From Tetracladium setigerum (taxonomy: Eukaryota; Ascomycota; Leotiomycetes; Helotiales): a stretch of DNA of 64,000 nt. Where the stretch lies: assembly GCA_031472005.1 (NCBI GenBank), contig PZJY01000012.1, positions 1 to 64,000 on the forward strand, read 5' to 3'. A program made the position numbers and the translations under genes. Of the stretch, positions 21,062 through 33,310 are shown in pieces (within the stretch, counting starts at the first letter, position 1; the number at the start of each line of letters is the position of its first letter). The notes beneath the pieces are model-generated. The model was given only the letters and a program-made list of their open reading frames with translations, did no database searches and had not been told where the DNA came from.

Positions 21062-21523
21062 TCAGGATCTTTGATCGTACCCCTTCAACATTCCGAGATA
21101 CTCACAAGGCCACGCAAACGAACAACGCCACTCCTGATTTTCATCCAACCTGCACGGACTGCTTTCTGCATCCCTAACACCCCAAAGATATCCTCCATAC
21201 TTCCAAGTCGGTTCTCTGCCGCCGTTCGCAACAGTTAGCAAAATCGGAGAAGCCAACTTTGTATCAAATTGAAACTCAGTGTCAGCATCAACACGTGGTG
21301 CATATCCAGTTAATCCACACTGTGGGTTGAGAAGCCAAGCAGAAGCGGTGCCGCCTCTAGTGGTGATAGTGATCAACGTGCATTGTGAGTGTTCTTTGTC
21401 GTAGGGACTGGGTATGCAGCCGTCTGGTACGAGGATATTGCCGTCGAGATGGCTCTGTGGGACTGGGGATGAGGTGCTGAGGCTGAGGATGGTGAGAACT
21501 GCAGCGAAGATAGCGAGCCTCAT
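21062..21523 (-). CDS. Small secreted protein with six cysteines
   Basis: A 153-residue intronless frame with a clear signal peptide: MRLAIFAAVLTILSLSTSS, with cleavage likely before PVPQ. The mature part holds six Cys, enough for three disulfides, and no membrane segment. The stretch LITITTRGGTASAWLLNP and later Gly/Trp-rich parts suggest a compact beta fold. I do not recognise a family. Size, secretion and cysteine content match apoplastic effector-like or cell-wall-associated proteins of fungi, but there is no direct evidence for a host role. It lies in the accessory zone beside an exporter gene, with the 5' end facing the exporter's 3' end. Confidence 0.6.
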   Translation of the reverse strand: MRLAIFAAVLTILSLSTSSPVPQSHLDGNILVPDGCIPSPYDKEHSQCTLITITTRGGTASAWLLNPQCGLTGYAPRVDADTEFQFDTKLASPILLTVANGGREPTWKYGGYLWGVRDAESSPCRLDENQEWRCSFAWPCEYLGMLKGYDQRS

Positions 21524-22182
21524 GATTGTTGATTCTGTAGTATTGGGTTGTGGTTTGGTTGTTGTTTATCATTGTATTGAGAGTGTGGTTAGCTGGAATT
21601 TGAAGAAGATTGATGGAGATCGTGCGATTATGTAGAGAGTGGACTTCGAGGAACAGTAAAACCATTAATTCACCTGTAACCGAGGAGTCATAATCTGACC
21701 AATTTTGCTATAGCTAGATTGTTTTTGCAGACTCAGGATGTTTTCAATATACAATTGGACTATTCATCGTCAACTCATTTGAAGGCTCGCCTCTTTGTAC
21801 CGAACATGAAATTGAAGTGCTGAACAATGAATGGTAACGAAACAACAGCATTGTTTTGCATGCCATTTATTTATTGTGATGAAGATTCCTGCACCTGTAT
21901 GATTGCGTTTCTCTGAAATACTTGGATAAAGAAAAATATTACGCAGACGTCTTCGTGTGGTGGAGGAAAGAACCCGGATCATCTTCTTCGGTCGAATCAC
22001 AGCACAATTTAGAAAGACCAAACGATTAAGATGATCTACAACAATTTAGAATTGACATCAAATCACAAAGATAGCCAAATTCTCAGATTCTGAGGAACAG
22101 AGAATAGAGAAGTGCACTGCTAGAATTACAATTTAACCTTCATAGATTTCCAATTCTGTAACACCTCTCAGCTTACTCAAAG
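21524..22182. other. Intergenic: promoter of the secreted-protein gene
   Basis: About 660 bases between the secreted-protein start (21523) and the MFS stop (22183), so it serves as promoter for the former and 3' region for the latter. No further gene recognised. Confidence 0.5.
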
Positions 22183-24256
22183 TCAACCAGGGACAACTGC
22201 CGACTTCGCCACAAAAAGCCGTTCTTTTTTCATAAAAAGAGCTCCCATCAAAGACATGCCTCCAGAAAGTATGCTCAAGATGAAAACTTTTCTGACAGCC
22301 TGAGTGATGGCGTTAAATGCAAGCTCCGCCAACTCAGGAGAAAGTCGTTGCAGCACCCCACTTTGAGCACCAGACAATGCACTTCTTATTTCCGTGTCAG
22401 AAAAGCCTTCTGGCTGCAAAACCGCCTTCAAATTGCGGAAACCATAAGTTTGAAAGATCTGACCAGAGATCAGTAGCGACAAGAATACCCCGCCAACCTG
22501 AGCCAAGTTTTGCACTGATACGGCACTTCCAATGTCTTTAGCGGAGCCATTTTTAAGCGAGACTTTGATTGCAGCAATGGAAAATCCCGCGGCCATAGTG
22601 AGTCCTGCTCCAACGGCAAGAATAATGCTGTAACCGTAAATGTTGGCGATTGGCGTGTTCAAGTCGATAGTGAAAAGTAGCGAGGCTCCCGTTGTCATGA
22701 AGACTCCTGTGACAAGATACAAAACCCAACTATCTATGTTAGCAAATCACCATCTCTCTTTAATTGTCGTTTAGGGAGACTCTTACTAGAAACTAACATG
22801 CGGTAGCATGAAACCACTGAGTAAGTTGATGCTGATGAGAAACATCATGTAGGGCAAAAGCCGAACAGCCGCTTGGATTGCCCCATCCCCTCGTACAAAT
22901 TGAAGGTACAATGGGAGATAGTACACAGGGATGTGCACATTGGTAACTGTACAAGCGGTCTGTAGAATAAGTAGAAGTTGTGTTCTTGAATGAAGAAGGT
23001 AGCCGGGAGGGAACAGTCGGCTATCAGGAGTTGTAAGAAAGTGGAAATTTTGCTGAACAACGAGGAGCGCAAGAAAAACTCTGTAACTTGTCAATAAGGG
23101 AAGATTCTTAATGGTGAGTAGCCTACCCAACGAGCACAATGAAAGCTATGGTTTTGCCATCGTTCCAAGACCATGAAATACCACCAAAGGTAAATGCCAC
23201 CGCAAACGTGCAAATGACTGCTGCATTTAGGAATGCGCCAGTCCAATCCATCTTGATGAGTTTACGGAGAAACGGAGATTCGTCACTGGTCTTCACTTGC
23301 GGAAGATAGAATATATAGATAGGGGCACAAATTCCAGCCACGACCCTTGGAAAATCAGTATTGTATCAAGGTTTCATCATGATTGACTTACAGATTGATG
23401 TAGAATGCCCAACGCCACGTAGCGGAACTCTCAGCGAAAAGACCACCAATAATAGGTCCCAAAATCTATCGAGGTCAGATGCTTGCATAAGGAGATTGAA
23501 GACATGGGAGATTTGAACATACTGCTCCAAGTCCCCAAACGAACCCGATCCCTGACATGTATGCGGCACGTTCCTTCATCGATGTACAAACTGTGAAGTA
23601 ACTGAGAATCCCAATATACATTCCAGAGCCACCGACGCCAGCAATAACTCGCCCCACGATCAAAGCGTTCATAGAGGGAGCAGCGCCGCAGATGGCGGAC
23701 CCGATTTCAAATATGATAATGCTTGCTATTATAAGATATTTCATGTTGAAGAGAGAGAAAGCCGATCCACTGTCAACGATTGTCAATTAGATATATGGTA
23801 GAGGGCTAAGAGTGCTGCACATACAATGGAAGTATCACACACACCGATCCAAGGGGAAACCCGGTTCCGACCCATGTGAGTTGCTCTACATGACCTAGGG
23901 ACTTCACCGTGGCTGCTTGAATGTCCGCCACAATAGTGGTGTCAAGTCCTATTGTACGTCAATGATAAGTATCTATGGAAGAAACAAACTGTTCTTTTAC
24001 CATAGATAAAGCAACAAATGTACAGTCCAACACAAACCAAAACCCACTGCGAAGACGGTGTCAGCAGGTTTCGAAGGGTTATAAACAGTCAGCTTACCTT
24101 ATAGCCATGGATTTTACGTGGTATTTCATCGCTGTTATTGTCACCGGAAACCTCTGTAGGCGTCGAAATACCTGGAGTAGTGTCCTCGTCGCGTTTCTTG
24201 GACAACTCATCAAGAGAGTGTGGAGGAGAATTGAGGGCACTTGGGTTATGCATCAT
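22183..24256 (-). CDS. MFS drug/H+ antiporter (14-TM DHA2 type)
   Basis: Eight exons: 24098-24256, 24001-24046, 23825-23948, 23523-23769, 23392-23465, 23127-23345, 22787-23080, 22183-22729; introns of 46-57 bp all have GT-AG ends and join in frame to give 516 residues. The protein starts with a charged cytosolic tail, then a first membrane segment ending YGLDTTIVADIQ (motif D1, LDxTIV), VGTGFPLGSV, VGRVIAGVGGSG (motif C/B region of drug exporters), GPIIGG, and hydrophobic segments through residue 500. This set is characteristic of the 14-spanner DHA2 family that exports toxins or xenobiotics at the plasma membrane. It is transcribed away from a Zn2Cys6 gene across a 480 bp shared promoter, suggesting that factor controls it. 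The substrate is unknown. Confidence 0.9.
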
Positions 24257-24736
24257 GCGTCTTGTTATTAATGTAATGATGAGAATGAGTTGACAAACGA
24301 AACAAAAATAAGAGAAAATACTCTGGGAAAGTGCTGAATTCAGGAGAGAAGGGGGTGGTCGATTTAAATAGCAAACATACTGTGCCCTCGAATGGGGTAA
24401 CAACAAAATTGTCGTCCATGATTTTTAAGATTGCTGCTTTGCAATCAGAATCAAAAGAATTACATTAAGCCCGAATCTATGACTTAAGCAGTTCTTTGAG
24501 ATTCACTCGAAGAACTGCGAGGACGAGATATAAATCCAGAAGGAGTTTCGGAGTTCTTGGAAATATGCGCTAGTCCTGAAGGAGATCGGAGTTTCGGAGT
24601 CCCAAAGGGGATAACCAGCTCCTTCTGATCATGAAACCTCCATCTTTACAATTACATGTGCATCCCTTTCAATATCATGGAGAGAGACTCGTTCCGGAGT
24701 CCAAACTCAGAATTCCGATGAAAACATATTCATAAA
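24257..24736. promoter_or_regulatory. Divergent promoter with repeated CGGAG elements
   Basis: The 480 bp between the MFS exporter and the Zn2Cys6 gene contains CGGAG at 24549-24553, 24587-24591, 24595-24599 and 24695-24699, most in the form CGGAGT. Two lie 8 bases apart as a direct repeat. Zn2Cys6 dimers bind CGG triplets in direct, inverted or everted arrangement, so these are candidate sites for the neighbouring factor. The regulatory role is inferred. Confidence 0.45.
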
Positions 24737-26827
24737 ATGTTCACAACATTTGCTCTTCCGATGGCTGGTGGTGTGGAAAACACCCAAACTCTCACAGCCA
24801 AAAGACAGAAGCGAAAGCAGGTGTCAAGAGCCTGCAATGTCTGTCGTGTCAGTCGAATCAAATGTGGCGATACGGTCCCATGTTTTAATTGTACGGCAAG
24901 AGGTGTGGAATGTAGCAAAAGTGATCTGAGGAGCTCAACGGTGGCATCTTCGACTTCTCGGTAGGTTACAAATCATTACAAATGCGATGCCATCCACGAG
25001 AAACTTAGTTAATACTTTAATAGAGAATTCGATCAGCTACTGCAGAAGAGTTTTCATTGTAGAACTCCATGCTCGTTGCAATCTGAAAGCAATACTCCAA
25101 TTGACTCTCCCTCTGCTGCCAGCAATGATGAAGACTCGAAGACGTACGAGTGGAAAGGCGTACGAGTCACCACCCACTCCAACTCATCTGGAAGTTCTTC
25201 GTACTTTGGCCCGGCTTCTACTTTCGCCTTTATGGAAGAATCACTACCTTCCTGAATTCTGCTCTGGACAAGCAGGTAGAAACCAAACAACTTTGCCCTG
25301 AACCCGAACAAACCAGATTACCGGCATCAACAACTCATCACCTGACAATGCAACGACACAAGGAAGAATTATTTCTGAATCTTGTTTGGCAGAGTTATCC
25401 GAACTTGGTGCCAAGTCTTTCTGAAGCCGAATTTGGCAAGCTTTACGCGTCACTTTGGCTTGGAGATGTGCGCTTGCCATCACCCTTGGTGGATGTATTG
25501 TTAGCTCTGTCTATCCAATACGGACGAAGTTTCATGCCGGATGAAAACGGGGATGATAATGCAAGCTGGTTCTACTTTGAAAGATGTCGACAGCAGTTAC
25601 TGTCGGATATTTGGGGATATTCATCCATCGACGCCGTGCAGGCCTACATTTTTATGGTCATCTACCTGAGAAATTCTGCACAATTCGCTGCTGCTCGGTC
25701 TACCATAGCGCTGGGCGTCAATGTAGCCTACAATTTGGGATTACATTCAAATGAAAAAATGTCTGGTTACAATCGTGGGGGATTGGAAAACCGAATCTGG
25801 CGTAGCCTTTTTGTGCTGGATATGAAATTGAGCATAGAGCTGGATCTGCCACCACTCATAATCTCTCCCAAATCTTCTGCCAGGAACGAACAGTCGTCAG
25901 CGCTCCCACCAACACCCCAATCAACTTCACTGGAACCCATTTCAGAGTTTGATTTTGCAGAGGAAGAAGCAAAACTTTTGGATGCTGCACGAACAGCGCA
26001 CAATCGGTTTTTTTCATACAAACTATCAACAGAGGATATATACAGAAATTCAAAAGAGCTAGAGCGTACTGCTGAATTGATGGAACAATGCTTAGTGCCA
26101 GTTCATGCATTCTATAACCAAATACCCGATGGCTTGAAGATCAACCATAAAGCGGGAGTCCCACTTTGTGTCTCTCCAGCCCCATGGCTCTGAATACATG
26201 CTTAACGCTTGGTACTCAGCTACAACAGTTGTGCCTGAAACTGGAATACCATCAGATCTGCTTATCCTTCTACCGATTGTTCATTCACTTCGTTCCACAT
26301 TCGAACACAAGCAGCCCCATGGCCGACAGCAATGCATCTGCGGCATTGAACCACTCCATCGCCATCACGAAAATCATCCATACCACAGTTAACAATAGTG
26401 TTACACTAAATGGGTTCCATCCTGCTTATCATTATCAGTGGTCTGCTGCTTTGACTATCATGGCTTACATCTTCGCTTATCCCGTCTGCACACCCACTCC
26501 AGCAGCAAGAGAGGCTTTGCCTTTGACGATGGAAGTGTTTGAGAAGTTGGGAAAGGATATTCCCATTGCTCTTCGCGCTTTAGCTATTCTAAAGCGTCTA
26601 GATCTGAACGCCAAATCAGTTATGACAAGCTTCCGAAGGGCTCTTGCATCCTTTGGAGGACCATCTCAACCTCAGACCTCACGCATGCTCTCAACACCCC
26701 ACGAGGAGAAGAGGGACTTGATCCGCTGTGGCCAGAAGGTGGTCAATTCGAGTCTGATATGTGGACGGATTTCATGAATGGGCTTGATTCTGGTGAATTC
26801 TTTTTGGATCATACGGAAGTTAATTGA
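24737..26827 (+). CDS. Zn2Cys6 transcription factor with fungal_trans domain
   Basis: Exon 1 (24737-24960) carries the zinc cluster CNVCRVSRIKCGDTVPCFNC ending ARGVEC, spacing C-x2-C-x6-C-x5-C-x2-C-x6-C. A 63 bp intron leads to exon 2 (from 25024), which reaches the conserved SSYFGPASTFAF motif. The next conserved piece (ITTFLNSALDKQ) is one base out of frame at a GG run at 25234-25235; adding one G restores it. The fungal_trans core follows (YGRSFMPDEN, VAYNLGLHSN, IWRSLFVLDMKLSIELDLPP). A 50 bp intron (26170-26219) precedes LKLEYHQICLSFYR. The frame so joined ends at 26777; a better acidic C-terminus ending at 26827 needs one more frame change. It is divergent from the MFS exporter and a likely pathway-specific regulator of it. 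Frame breaks may be assembly errors. Confidence 0.75.
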
Positions 26828-27356
26828 AACGATTTTGACGAGGAGGAAGAGTGGAATTTCGAGTCCCTCTGTAGAAAACCCGGATGTTGGAAGACAGACG
26901 GCTCGTATATCATGAATAAAATCATCGCAATTGAACGGAATCCTAACATCAAAAACTTTAATGGCTTCCGCATTATACCCATGATTAAAAGCCCGACCCG
27001 ACAGAGTTTTAGCATGAGATAATAGCACTATATAGCACACAATTTAAAGTCCGAAGTCCGAAGTAACGACACTCCCACCACGCACCATTTTTATCATTCG
27101 CCCAAATAGGAAATCTTATCGGCCGAAGATCCTTCCCTATCCGGTAATTTTGAACATACCTCGCCCGAAACCCCAACCCCTCACCTATACTATCTAGTAG
27201 TCATTGATCATGGTGAAGCAGATTTCAGTTATGTCCGAGTGGCATTTAGAAGTATAAAGGTTCTAGAAATTCCTCCCATTTCTAACGGATTCTTGGGAAC
27301 CAAACCTTCATCAACAGCTTAAAACCAAGACTGCACATTCACCACATCACTTCAAA
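26828..27356. other. Intergenic, nothing recognised
   Basis: About 530 bases between the regulator and the next SDR gene. A pyrimidine-containing leader with short AT stretches precedes the SDR start. No coding signal. Confidence 0.5.
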
Positions 27357-28248
27357 ATGTCTTCCAACACAATCCTCCTTATCACAGGTGCCAACACCGG
27401 CATTGGTTACGAAACCGTCAAGTCACTCCTTCAATCTTCTACAACGTACACACTCCTTCTCTCCGGTCGCTCTATCGACAAAGCCAATTCCGCAGCCGAA
27501 GAATTGAGAAAAGAATTCCCTCAGAGCCCAAGCACACTCACAACACTTCAACTCGACATTGAGGATGATGACTCCATCAATAAAGCTTTCGAGCTTGTGG
27601 AGAAGGACTACGGACGCCTTGACGTATTGATCAACAATGCTGGTTCGTTTCCTATCTTCTCCTCTCCCCGTTGATATCCCACCTCACTTGTCTATAAATC
27701 AATGCAATTCTATGATCGACTGACGCAAAAAAAAAAAAACAGGAGCATCATTTGACAGTCAACCCCTGTCTCCACGCATGCTATGGAGTAAGACCTGGGA
27801 TTTAAATGTTGCGAGTACTCACGTTCTAACCTACACCTTTGCACCCCTCCTCATCAAATCCACAACTGGCCGCCTAATTTTCCTCACCTCTGGTCTCGCC
27901 AATCTAACCGAAGCCCTCGACCCAAGCCTGTCAGTTAATCAACCGGCAGCAGCAGGTTGGCCCAAACAACCAACGCAGATGGGACCGCTGGCATATAGAA
28001 GCTCGAAAACCGGCTTGAATATGTTGATGAAGCAGTGGCAGAGAATGTTGACTGCGGATGGGGTAAAGGTGTGGAGTATAAGCCCGGGATTTTTGGCAAC
28101 GGGTTTGGGCGGGAATAAAGAGGCTTTGAAGAAGGCAGGAGCAGGTGATCCGGCGACGGGGGGGAGATTGATTAGAGGTGTTGTTGAGGGAGAGAGGGAT
28201 GCGGATGTTGGGTTGGTGGTTACTCAAGGGAGAGTTCAGCCTTTTTAG
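27357..28248 (+). CDS. Short-chain dehydrogenase/reductase
   Basis: Two exons, 27357-27642 and 27743-28248, with a 100 bp intron ending in a run of 13 A before CAG; 263 residues. Motifs: TGANTGIG cofactor site at residues about 10-17, DVLINNAG split by the intron, LIFLTSG with the catalytic Ser, AYRSSKTGLNM with the YxxxK pair, and WSISPGFLATGL. This is a complete classical NADP(H)-type SDR of the small carbonyl-reductase group. Substrate unknown. It is upstream of, and in the same direction as, the Zn2Cys6 gene at 28612. Confidence 0.92.
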
Positions 28249-28611
28249 ACGAGTTGTAGGCTTGTGAATCACCCTCGTTTTGATTTTCTTCTCATGGGTA
28301 CGAGAGATATTAAATCTTTATTTGCAAATTATATCTGTTCTTCAGCATGTGTGACGTCTTTGTGATTTTGTTGCTCTAGGTGGTTGGTTGCCAATCTTTA
28401 GCGAGTTTGACGCTAAATCACGGCCATTTTGGGGTCGCGAGGTCTTGGCTCCGGACTTTGATCCTTCACTTTCGCAACGACGCAGGTCGACCACCTTCAA
28501 TTCACAGCAGACAATCCAAACCATCGACATCTTCCCAGCAAATGCGTCTCTTAAATAAGTCTCTCGTTTCCAAGTAATCGAATGCTCACCTCCTCAAATA
28601 GGTGATCTAAA
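28249..28611. other. Intergenic, promoter of the next regulator
   Basis: About 360 bases with no gene; the 3' end of the SDR transcript and the leader of the Zn2Cys6 gene must lie here. Confidence 0.5.
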
Positions 28612-30690
28612 ATGTCTGAACTTGCTCAATTCACGACCAAATTCCGAATTCAGAAGACTTCGAATTCCACTGCACCAGAAAAGGCAGCAACTAAACGAGT
28701 TCGTCTAGCCTGCGTTCCATGTCAGAAATCCAAGCTGAAATGTGATCGAGCCGAACCATGCGGGAGTTGTGTAAAACGTGATGCGGATGGTGCTGGTGCG
28801 GCCTGCACATACCAATCGCCACGACCTCAAATTGGAGTCAAAGTGAACGTCGTAGCGGAGGATCGATTGAAGCATCTTGAGGCTATGGTGAATCAATTGA
28901 TGGAATCTCAACGAAGAGACAATCATATCAGGGTCTTCCCAGCTGTTACTTTGCAATCATCTGAGAGTGTTCCACTGGTTGAAGCCGGCGATGGTACGAT
29001 TGACTCGACAAATCTGCCAACTTATGTAGGATCAACGCATTGGTCGGCAATTCTGGACGATATTCAAGAACTCAAATTATCATTGGGAGAAGGAGGACGA
29101 GGCCAGCAAGGGCCAGCAATCGAATTGTCCGCCCACACTACCGTTGCAGTCCTAGATTCAACCTTCCCAAACGAATTGATTTTCGGCTCAGCAGATCAAT
29201 TCTGCCTCCAAGACATCATAACGCAGTATCTCCCGTCCAAGATTCAAATTGATAGACTCCTTGCAACCTTTTTTACCGGTAGAACATACATATTACCATT
29301 TATCCACGCATACCAGTTCCAGCGGCAGTACAAGAAATTCTGGGAGAACGCGTCTGGCGTGAATCCACTCTGGCTGTCCATCCTACTCTCCCTTTGCTGT
29401 ATGGGCTCGCTGGTAGGTGAGGTGGCATCAAACCCCAGCGATAAGATAGAAAACGATTTCTCAAGCCTCCACACCGGCGCGGCCAAGTGTTTAGTACTTG
29501 GAAAGTACCACCGTCCTCAAAAGTTCGCCCTCGAAGCCCTCGGCTTATATTGTCATTGCAAGAACCTGAAAACCCTAGATCCCTCGAGAGAAGTGGGAGC
29601 AATAGTAAGCATGCTCGTGCGTATGGCTTATGAGATGGGATACCACCGCGATCCCAGCACTCTCGGCTCCTTCACAGTCTTCGAAGGCGAAATGCGACGT
29701 CGCCTTTGGGCGTCATGTCATCAGATGGATACCATGATCTCCTTCCAACTCGGTCTCCCAAGTAGCATCAATCTCGAAACATGCGACACGCAGTCACCCC
29801 GCCATCTGGTGGATTCAGATTTCGATGAAGATTGTCAAGTCCTGCCGCCGTCTCGATCGGAGAATGAGGCGACGAGACTTCTCTGGTTCATTGTAAAGGA
29901 ACGACAGATGGTATCGTTCAGCAAAGTCTGCCGCGATGCACTCTCACTCCACGAGAAGACGGACGAGGAAATCATGCAGCTTGACAGAGAGGTCCGCGAG
30001 ATGCAAGCGAGCATTCCAGAGATTCTCCGTGCAAATCCATTGGCGGACTCACTTGCCGATCCGGCATTTCTGATTGTAACAAGATTATACGTGGACTTCA
30101 TCTCATTGAAAAGTCTTTGTGTGCTTCATCGTAAGTATATGGCTCGAGGGAACGTCTGGAGCACGAAGTGTTGTATTGAAGCGGGGACGACGTTGGTAGC
30201 GAAGTTTGTGGAGATGTATGATGAGTTCCTGCCTGGTGGGCAATTATCTGGCAATCGTTGGATGCTGACGAATTTTACGTTCAATGATTTCATGATGGGT
30301 ACCATGTTGCTATGCTTGATTGTGCATACGAGATGGAAGAAGAAGATGCCGGATGAGGTTATTGATGCTGCGGTGGAGCGGCAGGTACTCAAATTGTTGG
30401 AACGGTCATATGATATCTGTGTTGAGCAGTCTGTGGCAAGTAGAGATGCGAAGCGGGTTTCGAGCGCAATTTTGCATACGCTGAACCGATCCAAGACGGA
30501 AGTGAATATCAGTAACGAGGAAATGCCCGTGGTTATTGATCCGTCAAACCTGCTGTTGCCGCCATGGTACGGGTATTTGCAGGGTGACGAAGCAGCATTT
30601 GGATTGCTGGATCCGTACAATTTTGGGGATGGTGGGGATGAGACTTTGGATTGGAGTATTTTCCATCCTAGAGTTGGACTTGGTGGTTGA
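28612..30690 (+). CDS. Zn2Cys6 transcription factor, 692 residues
   Basis: A single exon. The zinc cluster is at residues 34-65: CVPCQKSKLKC, then CGSC and, after a longer than usual 11-residue loop, the sixth Cys. A short coiled-coil-like linker follows (DRLKHLEAMVNQLMES). The fungal_trans middle homology region spans about 220-500, with LGLYCHCKNLKTLDP, AYEMGYHRDPS, EGEMRRRLWASCHQMDTM and QLGLPSSI, all standard for the family. The C-terminus is acidic. Intact frame, no introns, normal composition. It follows an SDR gene in the same orientation, so a small metabolic pair is possible, but the target is not evident. Confidence 0.93.
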   Translation: MSELAQFTTKFRIQKTSNSTAPEKAATKRVRLACVPCQKSKLKCDRAEPCGSCVKRDADGAGAACTYQSPRPQIGVKVNVVAEDRLKHLEAMVNQLMESQRRDNHIRVFPAVTLQSSESVPLVEAGDGTIDSTNLPTYVGSTHWSAILDDIQELKLSLGEGGRGQQGPAIELSAHTTVAVLDSTFPNELIFGSADQFCLQDIITQYLPSKIQIDRLLATFFTGRTYILPFIHAYQFQRQYKKFWENASGVNPLWLSILLSLCCMGSLVGEVASNPSDKIENDFSSLHTGAAKCLVLGKYHRPQKFALEALGLYCHCKNLKTLDPSREVGAIVSMLVRMAYEMGYHRDPSTLGSFTVFEGEMRRRLWASCHQMDTMISFQLGLPSSINLETCDTQSPRHLVDSDFDEDCQVLPPSRSENEATRLLWFIVKERQMVSFSKVCRDALSLHEKTDEEIMQLDREVREMQASIPEILRANPLADSLADPAFLIVTRLYVDFISLKSLCVLHRKYMARGNVWSTKCCIEAGTTLVAKFVEMYDEFLPGGQLSGNRWMLTNFTFNDFMMGTMLLCLIVHTRWKKKMPDEVIDAAVERQVLKLLERSYDICVEQSVASRDAKRVSSAILHTLNRSKTEVNISNEEMPVVIDPSNLLLPPWYGYLQGDEAAFGLLDPYNFGDGGDETLDWSIFHPRVGLGG

Positions 30691-32482
30691 CTCAGATCAT
30701 GCCCGGGCTTGGAACACCGGTCGATAACAGAGGTCTTTGGCAATCAACTGGTTTGCAGCTCAGGAGTCTCCTTGCAGCTGAAGTGCAACCGTGGTTGGGT
30801 AACTTGGAGAGAAGAAATGGAAACGGACGCTATAGCTGTGTATGGCGTTCGATTCGGAGAACAGCATAATGGGATATAATACCTCGGGCATATCCATCAT
30901 GGATATTTCCCAGATTTGAACACTTGTTTCTCCAGGGGCTAGCTTCTAAGGAATCACCATTGTCTCACTTGACATAAAGGCGAAAGTCCTTGCAGTATTA
31001 TCCCGCGGAGTTTTGTTTGTTGAAGTGACTTCAAAGGCCTCAATAATGAGACAACCAACCATATCTCCCGGCAGCACCTAAGAATGCACACTCACTCGTG
31101 ACCACGCCCAATGATGCAGGAACAGCGCGTCGGGACATAGTCTCAAATCCCGAGGTCAAAAGACCGAAGTACTCCAGTACTGTGCAGCAGCTGCTGCTGC
31201 AAGCTTGCAAACATTCACACGCCTCCTTTTTCTGAAAAGAAATGAAGCAAAGGGTAGAATGGTAAGCTGCATCACGGCGAGTCCGAAGTGTCGCGCCAAA
31301 AGCATCTCGTGGCGTCGATGAACGTTGCCCGTCACTCCAACTAGAATGCAATAGCGTCGTGTGTTGGACTTCTAGAAGACTGCCTGATTGGGGATGGGCT
31401 GTGATGATCGAGATAGACTTCTAAACTCTGCTCCAATGATGCAATGACGAATTTGATTATTGGACGCTTGGAGGCGCGGTCGTTGGGAGGCGCAACAGTG
31501 GCAGACTGGCAGAGGGGGCTGAAACCTGCGTAGTTGGAGAGAAGGCCGGCGAAGGAAGCGGTCTCACTCATTGCCCACTGGACTAGCCAACCTTCTCAAC
31601 TTTCGACAGATCAACAGACACAGAGAAGGCTGTTGCAATGCAAGTGCTACTCATAGTAGGGTGTGAAGCGGAGGAGTGCCTGGATGTGTGTTGAGATCAG
31701 CCTCCTCAGGGAGGCGAGGAGGGTTGAAGGACCTATCGGTAGTAGAAAGGGGGCATGAGGTTCGGTAGTTGGTTGGTTCGGAGAGGTGAGGACAAGCTTT
31801 TGGGGGTGGTGGAGGCCGCACATCAGATAAAGATAGTGGGAAAATGGGCCACCGATGTGCAAACAGGTCCGAGGTCTGGGTATAAATGTGTAGCATATGG
31901 TTCAGGGTGGTGGTGGTGCTGGTGGTGGTGGTAGTGGCTGCAAGTGTGACTTCTCTTTGTTCGCGATGCTGATGTTTCCAGAGGAAGTAGGTATTTACCT
32001 ACCTTGGTAGTTGATATGGTCAAATGTGACTTGCACTGATCATCCATCGAGAACTCTGCCCCCAGTAATCATAATCTCGGTCTTACGGCGGCTGACATGC
32101 TCATCCTCGGTGATACTTTTGATGGAAGGATAGGAACAGCAACAGTCTGTACCTAACAGGAACAGTACATACCCAGCAAAATACCCCATCCTATCGACTT
32201 ATTATTCTGGATTCGGCGATTAGTCCGATTGATTGGCAATGGAATTCGCGTGCGTGGATAAGCCAGCACATGGCGACATTACTGGCAGGTCGAGATGCAA
32301 TCAGAATCCGACAGACAGGGGGGGGACACAGAGATGGACAGTGGACCGGCACAAAGGCGGAAGGTAATACGGAGCAAAATAGAGGGGGATGAGTAGGGAG
32401 CCCTGGTCGAGCGAGAGTTGTCATACATAGAGTACTTGACATTTAATAATGTGTACCAAGGTAGGTGGGTGAGGTATCTAGG

Positions 32483-32500
32483 TATCTATCTATCTATCTA
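32483..32500. repeat. TATC microsatellite
   Basis: About 4.5 perfect TATC units, with imperfect CTAT/CTAC units continuing for about 30 bases. Confidence 0.7.
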
Positions 32501-33288
32501 CCTATTCTACCTTTCCATCTATCTATTAATCATATCCCGCGGATCCTTCCTTGATCGCTGGGACAGCAAATAGAATATGCAATCTTAATATATACTGTGA
32601 CTGTGTTATGTCGGACTTTGTCAACGTGCCCAAATCGCGGACCTTCCCAATAGAGCTGGTGGAGAGAACGCCATTCGGGTGCTCACTTTGCTGAGGCTGC
32701 GATGATGCTTGAAGGCAAGTGGAAAGGGGAATTAACTATGAGTATTGGCGTTACTGCAAGCTGCACGTTTGCAGTGGCGAGAACACAATAGCATTCATTC
32801 ACTTCACTTTTGCTTTTGCGGGAGGCAGATTCTATGTCTACTACTGTACCTACCTAACTTACCGTAGATCTCTAGGTATAAAGTATATAACATCAGTCAA
32901 CGGGGCAGGCTGGAGGAGAGGGAAAGGGCAGAAATACGAGATACCAAGTCCTAGAGTCGTCATCTTCAAAGGCCGATCCTCCACTAAATCTCTTCGATTA
33001 TTGTTCTAGCTGCCTTCGATTTCGTGTTCTCCTGGCCTTCGACTGCGTGTTCGAGAAGCATTCTCGCTCTCACTCCACCGGCTAGCGGCGCGGCGGGCCT
33101 CTCCTTGGCCAATAGATTGAAAGACTTAGAGAGGAGGAACCCTCACTACGGAGTAGGTGCTGCCTACTACTTGGGGGATCAACAGGGAGAGGAGAGAGCG
33201 CGAGCCAGCGAGAGAGAAATACTAATCGCTGACATTTATTAATTCTCACAATAGTTGACAGACACACAATTCACCACCTTCTCTTCCA

Positions 33289-33310
33289 CTCTCTCTCTCT
33301 CTCTCTCTCT
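33289..33310. repeat. CT dinucleotide tract
   Basis: Eleven perfect CT units at the start of the pyrimidine-rich leader upstream of the phosphodiesterase gene. CT tracts are common in fungal core promoters and leaders. Confidence 0.8.

Noticed and set aside
27727..27739. Run of 13 A near 27.7 kb as a possible retroposed poly(A) tail
   Set aside because: It lies inside an in-frame intron right before the acceptor, with intact SDR exons on either side and no target duplication.
31040..32050. Minus-strand frames that might be a small gene
   Set aside because: No domain, signal peptide or consistent splicing; overlaps simple repeats.
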